A stretch of 64,000 bases of DNA from Lepidostoma basale. Taxonomy: Eukaryota > Arthropoda > Insecta > Trichoptera > Lepidostomatidae. Shown in pieces: positions 53,636 through 63,040 of the stretch. Each line of letters opens with the position of its first letter. Position 1 is the first letter of the stretch. A program made the translations under genes and the position numbers. The notes below the pieces were generated by a model that had not been told where the DNA came from, ran no database searches, and saw only the letters and a list, made by a program, of their open reading frames with translations. Location of the stretch: positions 868,001 through 932,000 of the forward strand of contig JAHDVF020000172.1 in the NCBI GenBank assembly GCA_022606425.2, read 5' to 3'.

Positions 53636-53639
53636 ATAA

Positions 53640-53896
53640 CGACGACCTTCGTGGCAGAGTGGTTAGAAGCTCTGACTTCCATACCGAAGGTCCCGGGTTC
53701 GATTCCCGGCGATGGCAGTGGGATTGTCACATTGTCTTTGGTCTGGTGTAGAATTCACGTGACAATAAAATGGCGATAGACTGGCTACCTATCACATGTC
53801 ATGTGGATCATCAATATAATAGCTAAAAATAATGTGTATACAGTAATTGGGTTTAAGCGACCTGTTGTATACAAGAAAAAAAAAAAAAAAAAAAAA
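53640..53896 (+). mobile_element. tRNA-derived SINE, best copy with poly-A
   Basis: The RNA polymerase III A box TGGCAGAGTGG (53652-53662) and B box GGTTCGATTCC (53696-53706) are both perfect matches to their consensus. The tRNA-like head ends with CCCGGCGATGGCAGTG. The unrelated body runs through TTTGGTCTGGTGTAGAATTC, GACAATAAAATGGCGATAGA and CAGTAATTGGGTTTAAGCGA to an uninterrupted A-run (53876-53896). The clean boxes and tail suggest recent insertion. It is not a real tRNA gene: no cloverleaf 3' half is seen. Confidence 0.92.
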
Positions 53897-54820
53897 CTAT
53901 TAGAAAACGAATAAATTCATTAATACTAAATACATATGGAGTTAAATCAGTAATAATTAAATGCATAGATTTTCCTGGTTTTCAGAAAATGTTCTCTGGG
54001 ATCTTTGGTATATTCGTATCTCTTGGTATCCTCTTCAACTGAGGTTTTGAAGGTCATTATAGTCTCAATTTTCAGATTAGTTTATAAACCCTTTACTCTA
54101 AAGATGTAGACAGCAAAGGTCTTCGAAACGTCGAACAAATTTAATACACTTCAAAATTTATATTTACGCAAGACATAATTAAGCAAAACAAGTTTGGAAA
54201 ATAATCCATCTCTTTCAAATGACGATGACAACAGTTGTCAGCTGAAAGTGGTAGTTAACCGGTGATTTTCTCAAATGAATGATTCCATTTTATCTCGAAT
54301 AATAATTATAGAGAGTGCATTTAAGCTATAAATATAGTTTTAATTTTCAAAAACCATATGTATCAAAAATATATTTTATACACGTTCATTTCAAGTGTAT
54401 CCAGAGAAACAGTTTTCTATGATTCGTCAATATCCACTTGACTTATGTACCAGCTCGGACTGTTTGAATATTGATGAAAAAATTGATCACAGATGTGTTA
54501 ATGGAAAATTTCGTATCCTTTCCCTATCCGTGTACAGGTATGAGGTAATTTTGGGCGAGTGTACTTGTTCATAAAGGATTTAAAAAATAATGCTATGAAA
54601 TTAGTGTTACATCACAATTAATAGCGTTTGGCGTCATTACGTCAAGGAAAAAAGATCTACTACTAATTTTTCGTAATAATGACATTTTCAAAGAAATCAT
54701 ATCTGTTATATTTATCGACATACTCGTATGTAAACATTAATTTTAATACAAGTTTGTCATGGTTATTGAAATTTCTCGATAGAAATTTATCATAACTAAT
54801 AAAAAAATCAAAATTTTACA
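53897..54820. other. Spacer with one hammerhead-like scrap
   Basis: 54096-54160 reads CTCTAAAGATGTAGACAGCA, AAGGTCTTCGAAACGTCGAA: a box-hairpin-GAAAC-GTC order with box CUAAAGA and no stem III loop. It is a weak, isolated relative of the fold-back modules. The rest is unassigned. Confidence 0.35.
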
Positions 54821-54821
54821 G

Positions 54822-54890
54822 TTTTTCTACTAATTTATTGTTTCTTGAACATAACATATGATAAAACTTCTAGAAAACTGACTGTCATGG
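54822..54890 (+). repeat. Fold-back family A scrap
   Basis: AATTTATTGTTTCTTGAACA and ATAAAACTTCTAGAAAACTG lie together with the middle lost; mariner sequence starts right after at about 54880. Confidence 0.65.
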
Positions 54891-55220
54891 AAATGATTCA
54901 GAAACATGATAATTGGGTTTCGTACGCGTTGAAGCCGAGATATGTTGAACGGCGTTTATTTGCTTGTGAACAACTGCTTGCAAGGCGAAGACGAAAGGGA
55001 TTTCCGCATCGTATTTTGACTGGGGACGAAAAATGGGTTCACAACGATAATTCTAAGCACAGATAAACCCAAGCACGGCTAAACCGAATATTCCCATCCG
55101 TCGAAACAAACTTGGAAACGTTAAAATGGGAAGTCCTACCTCATCTGCCGTATTCTCCAGACATTGCTCTCTCTGACTATCACTTGTTTCGATCAATGTC
55201 TCACAGCCTGGCTGACTGAA
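54880..55220 (+). pseudogene. mariner transposase remnant
   Basis: The frame reads HDNWVSYALKPRYVERRLFA, CEQLLARRRRKGFPHRILTG and DEKWVHNDNSKHR, then a stop at about 55064. After it come LETLKWEVLPHLPYSPDIAL and SDYHLFRSMSHSLAD. TGDEKWxxYDN and LPHxPYSPDLAPSDYHLF are the two hallmark blocks of mariner catalytic domains (the first D of DD34D lies in TGDE). The stretch between them, including the second catalytic D (HDNARPH block), is deleted. It lacks its N-terminus and is dead. Confidence 0.85.
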
Positions 55221-56125
55221 TAATTATTGTAAAATGTTTTTGATAAGTACTTTTTATTATTATTTAAAAACGGTTCCCCAGGATGCTTACTACAAAATTA
55301 TGGAAAGCTCTATGTTTTCAGTTGTGACAAATAGATTCTCAATAGTTTTCAATCCGGTGTAATGTTAAGTTAAACATATGTAATGCAAATAAGATTGCTA
55401 AATTAAAAAAAATGTTCTTCCGTTCATTATACGTGTAAGTCCTAGGTTCTCAATGTGGGCGATAACTCCCCCTTGTGGGCGTTTGAGACTTTCAGGGGGC
55501 AGTAGAAGACCCAGAAAAAATAGAGAGCGTGGGCAGATAAAAAAATATAGTCTAAAAAGACAAAAAAAAACACGTTAATCATTTCTTCCTTTTCTTCATA
55601 ATATATAAAAGAATTAATAATATTTTAAAATTCAACTATGTGTTTCTAAATATTTGGAATAACTTTTATGGGAGGGGGGCGTTGAACGTTTAATTTTCTT
55701 GTAAAGGGGGCGGTGACCCAGAAAAGATTGGAAACCCATGGTGTAAGTGGACAGGTTAACACCGATGTACCAATTACATAGAACTTACGGAAGATTGCGT
55801 GTCAGACTAAGAAAAAAAAAAACGTTCCTGAGATTTTCTCGGTAAGCGGTGGGCCTTGCGAAGAGCCCAGAGTGAGTCAACTAATGTTTGCGGTAAAAGA
55901 TGAACTTTGACAAAGCTCTGCGTCCGCATAGAATCTTGGTATAGCATCCTGCTTCGGAAATCGGCCGGCGTTCTTGTCTCAAATCTCTGCCCGGAATCTC
56001 TATTGACGTAGCACGTTCGGAAACCACGGCTCACGAGCGAATACTAATATTAATATTGCTCCATCATTCCAGCATAACACTTTTTAATTCTTATTATACC
56101 ATCGCATATAAGACAAGTGTCTGAA
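55221..56125. other. Spacer with a possible old insertion
   Basis: 55440-55740 has GGGCGATAACTCCCCCTTGT, TTTCAGGGGGCAGTAGAAGA and GGGGGCGGTGACCCAGAAAA. These phrases look like a hAT-type or SINE-like element but I cannot confirm ends. 55830-56040 is GC-richer with a 75-codon minus frame lacking known motifs. Confidence 0.35.
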
Positions 56126-56127
56126 TA

Positions 56128-56400
56128 TATTTATTGTTTCTTGAATAATGATGTAAAACTCCAAATTAAATAATTATAATCGATATAAACATCTGTTTTC
56201 CAGAAGTTTTAATATGATTTATGGGAATGATATGTTTTACACTTTTAAGGCATTTGATATAGATATTTAAGATATGGACCTTACCTTAGAACCTGACATA
56301 GAATGGCGAAACTTACCCGACCTTAGAATGGCGGAACATTTTGCATAAATTATAATAAAACTTCTAGAAAATTTACGTTTCATTCGTATTCATTTTCTGA
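56128..56400. repeat. Fold-back family A, near full length
   Basis: TTGTTTCTTGAATAATGATG, left arm ACATCTGTTTTCCAGAAGTT, GGGAATGATATGTTTTACAC, a double copy of AGAATGGCGAAAC / AGAATGGCGGAAC, then right arm ACTTCTAGAAAATTTACG. The central module is duplicated in tandem. Confidence 0.7.
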
Positions 56401-56439
56401 ATAGAAATAATTTTATTATTAATATTTTTAAACTGTTAA

Positions 56440-56600
56440 ATTAAATCAATTTGTTTTATGTATCACAATTGTATTTTATTTTACGCGACAGCTATTTTGT
56501 CAACCTATGTTGACATCACATGATGCTGTCGCGTAAAATAAAATAAAATTGTAATACACAAAACAAAGTTATTTAATTTAACAGATTAAAATGTTAAGGT
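56440..56600. repeat. Fold-back family I palindrome
   Basis: GTATCACAATTGTATTTTAT, TTTACGCGACAGC and its mirror GCTGTCGCGTAAAATAAAAT, AAAATTGTAATACACAAAAC. The centre holds TTTTGTCAACCTATGTTGAC, ATCACATG. On the minus strand GUCA/UGAC stem II is kept but the box is UGUGAU and GAAA is AAAA. Confidence 0.75.
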
Positions 56601-56664
56601 ATCATAGTGTTTCGGCCAAAACAATGGACTATTTGATAATATTTTTGTAATTGTATTATACTTA

Positions 56665-56777
56665 TCCGAAGTAGGAACGTTGAGGGATCGAGAGAAGTGA
56701 TGTATTATATATAAGAACAATGTACGTAGTCCATTCTGCCTGCCAACTCCTTCGGGTAGACGGGGTGAAGGTTAGTT
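56665..56777 (+). pseudogene. LINE-alpha 3' tip
   Basis: GGAACGTTGAGGGATCGAGA, TGTACGTAGTCCATTCTGCC and TTCGGGTAGACGGGGTG. Confidence 0.6.
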
Positions 56778-57059
56778 TTTTTTTTACTTATGCTAAAAGC
56801 AGCTATGTGTAAACTGATATTTGATTTCCAAAAAAAAAATGCTAGTCACAGACTATATCATTAATAGGATATATAGACATACAGAGATACAACTATCATA
56901 TATTTCTTATAAAATTTACATATTTAAATAAAAATAAAACAAAACGTAATTTTCAACTACTTCCTTTTTTGACTTTATATCGACAACTATCTATCTACAA
57001 CTATCATATATGTATTTCTTATAAAATTTACATATTTAAATAAAATAAAACAAAATCAA

Positions 57060-57200
57060 AATTTTCAACTACTTCCTTTTTTGACTTTATATCGACAGCG
57101 ACCGGTTTCGCCAGGTATTGAAGTTTAAAAACGTCACTTAATTTTATTAATATTTAATATGATCTTCTATCAAGAGATTTCAGTAAAACCATTTGATTAT
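57060..57200 (-). repeat. Fold-back family E half
   Basis: ATTTTCAACTACTTCCTTTT, TATATCGACAGCGACCGGTT and TCGCCAGG; outer end GATCTTCTATCAAGAGATTT, CAGTAAAACC. The phrase at 56955-57000 (CTACTTCCTTTTTTGACTTT, ATATCGACAACTATC) duplicates part of the arm. Confidence 0.65.
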
Positions 57201-57384
57201 TTACATATTTAGCACCTTTCTGAAATTATATATTAAAATTTATTGATTTTGATAAAATATGTTTTATAATTAGTAATATTTTCTTAATTGGTTTCAAAAT
57301 ACATTATAGTGATCCTTTCTGATGATTTTCTCAAGGGTTGTTTTTTATATTATAATAAAACATGTTTATTAAAGATTATATAAT

Positions 57385-57578
57385 ATTCTTCTTCTTCTTC
57401 TTCTTCGTCAGCCCTTATCGGTCCACTGCTGGACATAGGCCTCCTCCCTTCCCTTCCACTCGTCTCTATCTCCTGCCAGCCGTAGCCACATTTTCCCCCC
57501 CACGGCAGCAATGTCGTCGGCCCACCTTTTTTGCGGCCTGCCGACGTTTCTCCTATTCTCCCATGGCATTAACTGTAT
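57385..57578 (-). pseudogene. LINE-delta 3' end
   Basis: Minus strand: MPWENRRNVGRPQKRWADDI, AAVGGKMWLRLAGDRDEWKG, REEAYVQQWTDKG and a GAAGAAGAA tail (57390-57407 reversed). The last domain is intact for about 58 codons; the copy is 5'-truncated near 57578. Confidence 0.85.
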
Positions 57579-57699
57579 AATATGGTTTGATAAAACGAAA
57601 AACTGTATAATTATAATGCATGTATTTTGGTACACAATATTAATCGTTTCGGTAGTGAAAAAAAGTTATTTTTGTTTAATTTTATTTTTTGTACTTTTT

Positions 57700-57830
57700 C
57701 TTCTTCTACTGGTAACACTCCAGTCTGTCGGTCAGTCTGTCAATGCCAGCGAGCCTGGCAAAACCGATCGCTGTCAAAATAAAGACAATAATTGGAAGTT
57801 GTAAATTAAAAACATGGTTAAATAAAATAA
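57700..57830 (+). repeat. Fold-back family E half
   Basis: CAGTCTGTCAATGCCAGCGA, GCCTGGCAAAACCGATCGCT and GTCAAAATAAAGACAATAAT. GCCAG/CTGGC hairpin is present; GAAAC is AAAAC. Confidence 0.65.
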
Positions 57831-58095
57831 TAATACACTTTAAGTACTATACACAGTTTACTCTCTCACCCTGACGAATCTCCGGCGGGAGCGAAACCAG
57901 TTGGTTTTACAAAATTAAATGGTGTAGATACAAATTACTAAAAGTGTATTATTATTTTATTTAATAATGTCACACCACAAAATAAGTGCTTCATACGAAA
58001 CTTTATAAAACATGGGTTTATTTAATTATTATTCAAAGTGAATTTCCGTCAAAATATTTCAGTAAAATTATTAGATTATCTCCAAGTCCTTAAAA
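57823..58095 (+). repeat. Fold-back family F copy with shared end
   Basis: ATAATAATACACTTTAAGTA and its mirror CTAAAAGTGTATTATTATTT enclose one plus-strand module. The outer end TAATGTCACACCACAAAATA, AGTGCTTCATACG follows, and 58035-58090 (GAATTTCCGTCAAAATATTT) is the terminus shared with families D and E. Confidence 0.7.
57868..57905 (+). ncRNA. Hammerhead-like ribozyme motif, family F
   Basis: ACC (57868-57870), CUGACGA (57871-57877), stem II CUCC/GGAG (57880-57883 and 57888-57891) with unpaired AU and C at its base, GAAAC (57893-57897), CA, GUU (57900-57902), GGU (57903-57905). The core residues are complete and ACC/GGU gives a 3-bp stem I. The base of stem II is imperfect compared with 6165-6200. 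Confidence 0.55.
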
Positions 58096-58099
58096 ATTT

Positions 58100-58729
58100 C
58101 ACTGTGTTAGGCTCGTTGTAAAGACCTCACAGCTCCTGGTTATATATTATGTCTTTCATATTATTGTAAATGTCATCTGGACTACCAATCATTGGAAATT
58201 AGACTAACTATCCACCTGGGTGTTCACTTTTTTCAACTGATTCGTGGTCGAATACATAACTCTGATATTTTGAATGACTTGACTTTGTCCCCGACAATTA
58301 TCTGCGACAAAGGCAACATAGATTATTTCACCTGCCACTGTGTAGAACCAATCTACCTAAGGTAATGCCCGTGGGTAGGGCAATAATCCTATTAAACCGC
58401 ATCTCTTCGGATGAGGATATTTTTCACGATAGTGAGGCTACCCTCAGAAAGCATCTATCTCTTATGTATTAAATTGTTATTTGCTTCTCTAATTATTTTA
58501 CAAAAATGTTTATCTTTACCAAACTGTTCTCGAATACTTTTTTTTTAATTGCCTTCTGTTTTTCTTTTTTTTCTTACTTGCTCTCATTTGTTTTCTTGTT
58601 ATATTATTTGTAAATATATATTTTTTTAAATTGTTAATTTTATTTTTGTATATTGTGATTATAAACGATTTGGATTTCTTATTCTGTAATGTTTATAATT
58701 TTTTTGAATAAATTGAAATTGAAATTGAA
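58100..58729 (+). repeat. Probable LINE 3' UTR with ATTGAA tail
   Basis: 58240-58450 has moderate GC and ends of possible coding decay. A long T-rich stretch then leads to GAATAAATTGAAATTGAAAT, TGAA (58705-58728), a typical LINE 3' tail with an AATAAA-like word. No protein motif identifies the clade. Confidence 0.5.
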
Positions 58730-59340
58730 TCTTCATGCATAGACTTTTATTTGGGATGTGTTTATAGTATAATAAAAATTATGGATTGGGAGATCATAAA
58801 AAAATAATAACCGCATTTATGTCATTGCAAAAGATTGCTCGTCCCTGGTCTATTGTTTTTGGCGATTCAATTTCGAGAACGTCCGCCCTGGCGTCAGTGA
58901 CTAGGCACGTAAAAAGTGTGTTATCCCATCGGTACTCGCATCTCCTTTGAATAATTCGGGCTACATAATACAATGTGACGGAAATCATGTACATCGCTCA
59001 ACCATTCATTAAAACGAATGTAGAACTTGCTCAATACATATCGGATTTTCTGAGTGTAAACTTCCATGGAAACAGTAATGATTCGGATGACAAATTGTAT
59101 TATTTTCCTGTACCTATGCAAGTTTAAGTAATCTGTCACATCGAAAAAGAGGACTCTTCTATCCTAGGGTTACGTCATTTTATGGCGCCATTGGAAATTC
59201 TGCACTAAGCTAATTATCTATGGTTTTATGATGATAGGCTTAAACTCCACGTGTTACCCAATTTTGTATCAGGTTACAAGCTCATAACGTTCACATTTTC
59301 ACATTCAGAAGAAAGATATATATTAGTTTACAATTTGATA
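58730..59340. other. Spacer
   Basis: No repeats recognised. 58840-58940 is GC-richer without motifs. Confidence 0.3.
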
Positions 59341-59352
59341 ATATATGTATAA

Positions 59353-59447
59353 CAATAATAACATATGGCGCCTAACAGTTATCAGCCTTGAGATGAGTAA
59401 TTCATAAAAATGGCGCTCTATAAATTATCCAATTTATTATTATTATA
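59353..59447 (+). pseudogene. LINE-gamma 3' UTR only
   Basis: CAGCCTTGAGATGAGTAATT, CATAAAAATGGCGCTCTATA, AATTATCCAATTTATTATTA. It matches 20480-20543 almost base for base and ends in the ATT repeat. Confidence 0.8.
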
Positions 59448-59449
59448 TT

Positions 59450-59815
59450 GTGGCGTCGAAGCAAGGGAAGACACAGTAAGGATCAAACAAGTTTTGAGGA
59501 CTTCCGAAATGAAGACACTGAGGACGATAGCAGGCAAGACACTGAGAAATCGCATGAGGAACACCAGAATAGAATAGATATGTGAGGTTGAGGATATTAT
59601 AAGATAAGGGACTGGTATGGTTTGTCTAATGAATGGACACCACCAGACTCTCCTATATTGCATTGCATAATTAGCCTCATGGGATTCGTCTTCCGTCGTG
59701 GAAGACCTCCTAAAAGTTGGAAGGACAGCTGGGAATCTACCTCACAGGAGGAGCAACACTCTGGAGAACTAACCACATAGGTCTATAAGAAGGAATAAGA
59801 AGAAGAAGAAGACAG
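59450..59815 (+). pseudogene. LINE-beta C-terminal part
   Basis: REDTVRIKQVLRTSEMKTLR, TIAGKTLRNRMRNTRIE, a frame-broken middle, CATAATTAGCCTCATGGGAT, RRGRPPKSWKDSWESTSQEE and ATLWRTNHIGL, then a GAAGAAGAAGAAG tail (59801-59812). It starts directly after the LINE-gamma tail. Confidence 0.8.
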
Positions 59816-59861
59816 TATAATAAAATATCATTATATTTTTGACGTAACCATAGCTCTTAAA

Positions 59862-60012
59862 ATGCTAACTAACTAACCATCACGCCGCCTCCCCGGAGGG
59901 ATTGGCAGATAAAATAGACCGCCATATTGTTCTGTCCTGAAATACTTATTTCGTTCCTCTAAATTCCTACATCGTGTCATCCACGCACGTCGATTTCTCC
60001 GACTTCTCACGT
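59862..60012 (-). pseudogene. LINE-alpha 3' end
   Basis: Minus strand: SREKSEKSTCVDDTM-type decay of RSRRNRRACMTR, CGGTCTATTTTATCTGCCAA and the GTTA tail. Confidence 0.75.
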
Positions 60013-60234
60013 GACTGAAATTTAATATTTGATTATCGTAAAATGCTTAATATTATAAATATATTATTTCTGTTTTCGTCTTCTAATTGTATCTTATCCA
60101 ATATTTGAATATTTTTTTATGAAATGAATGTTTTTATATACTTTCATGTTTAATATTCAATCAAATAAAACAATTAAATAAAGATCATTTCAGAAGAGTG
60201 AACTTATTTATGACTTCGATATTTTTGGTAGGTA

Positions 60235-60526
60235 AAAGCTTTTGGTTCGGACATATGGAACGCATGGATGGAGAAAGATTGGTTAAGAAAGTATACGTTA
60301 ATTATGTAAATGGGGTACGAAGTCGAGGCAGACCGAAGAAAACATGGCATGACCAATTTTAAAGGTTGGTCATGTTAGAAGTCGGAGGAATCGACGTGCG
60401 TGTATGACTCGTTGTATGAATGTGGAGGAACCTGGAGGTTTGCCAGGATAGAGTAGTGTGGCGGTACATTCTCTCTGCCGAGCCCTGCGGGGAAACGGCG
60501 TGATGGTTTGTTTGTTTGTTTGTTTT
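60235..60526 (+). pseudogene. LINE-alpha C-terminal domain, GTTT tail
   Basis: WFGHMERMDGERLVKKVYVN, GVRSRGRPKKTWHDQF, a short deletion, RSRRNRRACMTRCMNVEEP, WRYILSAEPCGETA-like and GTTT repeats at 60507-60526. Confidence 0.82.
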
Positions 60527-61435
60527 AAAAGCTTTGTGGTTAATGCAAACAACAGAAAATTTTAATAATTCGTCATAGTCTAAAAAAAAAACACTTCTCA
60601 TACCACTGATTATTTTATTTAAAGGATAATCGGTTTCGTTCTTTGTCGGAGCAATAAAACAATTATAAGGGTGGTAGGAAGGATAACAAAACCAGTGAAC
60701 ATGATCACTTCGTTTGTCAATGCACTTCTTATTACGGAAACAATATTTAATAGACAAATTCCCAACATATCGGGAGAGCATTATGCCTCATTAGAGTAGT
60801 GTAGAGTAGTGTTAAGAATTTTTTTTTTTTATTGAATCAGGAATTAACAATGAAAATATATGTATACAGCTTTATTACACTATTTTTTAGTTTCGACCGT
60901 TTGCTCGTTGGCGTCTTCTGGGATCTACATTATTATTTTTTAGTTTATGTCTGAAATACCCTCGGTGGGGGCTGAAATATAAGTATACTAATATGTATAA
61001 TCCAATATCATTAGTGATTTAACAAGATTTTTGAATTGGGATTTATTGAGTTATGTCTACATGATGTATCATAACTATCTTTCCTTATGTTATTCCAATA
61101 GAGAGAGCATTTTGGACATACAATTTTATCATGGATAATGACGTAATAAATTTTAAAGGAGCGATGTTCCAACAAAATGGTGAATGCCACCATTTAGTGT
61201 TTTCTTGCATAAAATACTTGGATAGAAATCAACGAATTAAATTTTTTTATAACCTGTCGATACGTGATTGGTTAATACTTATTTCATGATAATTTGTATC
61301 TACTTAAATTTTGCATGTTGGCAAAGCCTTATTTCTGTTAAAACAATAAAAAATAATAAATATTTATTATGTATACATTTTAATTTGTATTAAAAATTCA
61401 CAATGAAACAATGAAAGAAATTCTAAAATATACTT
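60527..61435 (-). repeat. Spacer with a decayed family D module
   Basis: 60840-60935 carries the D arm (TACAGCTTTATTACACTATT, TTTAGTTTCGACCGTTTGCT, CGTTGGCGTCTTCTGGGATC). Hairpin pairing is mostly lost. The remaining sequence is unassigned and AT-rich. Confidence 0.45.
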
Positions 61436-61437
61436 AA

Positions 61438-61700
61438 ATTTATAATAGAAAACACGATTGTTTAAAAGTTTACCTTGGATTTTATCTATATAATAAATTA
61501 TATAAATAGTAGTGAAACATTTGTTTCGCCTTTAGAGGGCATTCTCAAACTCACTTCACAAAAAGTTTGCGAATGCCCTCGCAAGGCAAAACAAATTTGT
61601 GTATCCTACAATATTTATATATTTTTTTTATAAATTAAATCCAAGAAAAAACGTGTTTATGTGAAATGAAACAAACGTATTTACTATTATAATTTAATAA
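61438..61700. repeat. Fold-back family G palindrome
   Basis: TTTGTTTCGCCTTTAGAGGG, CATTCTCAAACTCACTT and the mirror AAGTTTGCGAATGCCCTCGC, AAGGCAAAACAAATTTG. The minus strand retains GGCGAAACAAA. Its outer end TAATAATGGAGTTTTATAAA is the same type as the family A end. Confidence 0.72.
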
Positions 61701-62179
61701 TGGAGTTTTATAAAACTAATAGCTCAACCATCAATAAAATAAAAATTATTACATTTACTTTTAAATAAAAATGTTTCGACTGGTTGTTATTCTACAAAAT
61801 ATTATAAAAATAAAAGAAAGCCGTAAACTCGACTATGAATTTTATAATTGCTTATGTGATTAAATGAAAACATGAAAATGTATCTGAAAAATAATGAAAA
61901 TATTTTTTTTGCAGTTGCTGATTCAGCTATCTAGAGAGAATCTGCAGTAAAGCTTCAATAACGTAAGTATCACTTATTGCATATCATTTCGTCATCCGTA
62001 TCAGTACTTGCCGAAATGCACGTACCTTCCGTACCTAATACGAACGTGTAAATTCGCAAAGTAAATAATAATTTCCGATAACGTCATAAGAAATTGCAAG
62101 AACTATATCCTTAGTACCTTTTATTTTTGACGCATCCATAATAGGTAATATTGTATGATGATGTTAGAGAAAATATTTT

Positions 62180-62345
62180 TTCTTAAAAATGCTGTAAAAC
62201 TCCACATTAAATAATTAATACGAATGAAAACGTCTGTTTTCTAGAAGTTTTATTATTATTAATGAAAACGACATATTTCCCTTGTCTAAGGAATTATCAA
62301 ATGTATTATTTTTAGATTTTAGATTAGCGTTAAGACTGGAATTCT
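62180..62345. repeat. Fold-back family A left half
   Basis: GTAAAACTCCACATTAAATA, ATGAAAACGTCTGTTTTCTA and a minus-strand module TTGATAA, T, TCCTT-AGAC-AAGG, GAAAT, AT, GTC. The stem II hairpin is clear, and again G8 is A. Confidence 0.7.
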
Positions 62346-62640
62346 GTAATGACGATTTTTTTTATGAATTAAAACACTGTTTTTTTCACTTTTGAGTTTA
62401 TTATTCTCGACATGTTTCGAAGGCTTTACGCCTGCGTCATCGGGAGAACTTAAACTGCCTAAAATTATAATTGCCGTTTGTTATATCTTTCGAGAAAATA
62501 AACGGACATAAACTCTTAACGATATAGTTTATATCGTTCTCCCAATGATGAAGGTATAAAGGCTTCGAAAAATGTAGAGAAAAAAAACTGAATAGTTGAA
62601 AACACAGTGTTTTAGTTTATAAAAAAAATCAAATGATGTT
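62345..62640. repeat. Fold-back family J palindrome
   Basis: Left arm TTTATGAATTAAAACACTGT, TTTTTCACTTTTGAG; right arm ACTGAATAGTTGAAAACACA, GTGTTTTAGTTTATAAAAAA. Left centre: minus-strand module 62404-62448. Right centre: plus-strand TCTCCCAATGATGAAGGTAT, AAAGGCTTCGAAAAATGTAG. Confidence 0.75.
62404..62448 (-). ncRNA. Hammerhead-like motif, family J
   Basis: Minus strand: UUCUC (62448-62444), CCGAUGA (62443-62437), C, stem II region 62435-62419 (GCAGGC/GCCUUC with one mismatch), GAAAC (62418-62414), AU, GUC (62411-62409), GAGAA. Stem I is five perfect pairs and the site is GUC, but core U4 is C. Confidence 0.55.
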
Positions 62641-62689
62641 TAGCCCTAGACAACCAAAACATATTTTAAACTTTGATGCAAAGCCATTA

Positions 62690-62955
62690 CTTGGTGGTTT
62701 TATATATTTAAAAATAAAATTAATCACTGTATCACTTAGTATAAACCACTTAATTTGAGAATGTAGGGCTAACCGGTTTCACTCTATAGCGAGCTTTCTC
62801 AGGGCTATACACAAATAAATTGCTATACTATTAAGTACTAAGGGCTATACACAATTTGGTAAAGCCCTACAGGAGGAAGCTCGCTACATAGTGAAACCGG
62901 TTGGCCCTACTTACTCAATTAAACAAAGGTTTATACTAAGTGATTTAGTGTTTAA
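62690..62955. repeat. Fold-back family F palindrome
   Basis: AATCACTGTATCACTTAGTA, TAAACC and mirror GGTTTATACTAAGTGATTTA, with GGGCTAACCGGTTTCACTCT and mirror TAGTGAAACCGGTTGGCCCT. Minus centre: CUGAGAA, AGCUC hairpin, GAAAC-CG-GUU; plus centre has an insertion in the box. GCC/GGC could form stem I on the plus strand. Confidence 0.72.
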
Positions 62956-62984
62956 TTTTTTTTTTGAAACATTTTTTCTCGTTA

Positions 62985-63040
62985 TATTATATAATTTCTA
63001 GAAAGAAGACGTTTTCATTCGTATTAATATAATAATTTAT
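62985..63040 (+). repeat. Fold-back family A right arm
   Basis: TATAATTTCTAGAAAGAAGA, CGTTTTCATTCGTATTAATA. Arm only. Confidence 0.6.

Noticed and set aside
53652..53706. Genuine tRNA gene suggested by perfect A and B boxes
   Set aside because: The sequence after the B box does not close an acceptor stem and continues into the body common to seven SINE copies, with a poly-A tail.
60359..60781. 140-codon minus-strand frame as a gene
   Set aside because: It overlaps the antisense of the LINE-alpha copy at 60235-60526; the upstream part has no recognisable motif.
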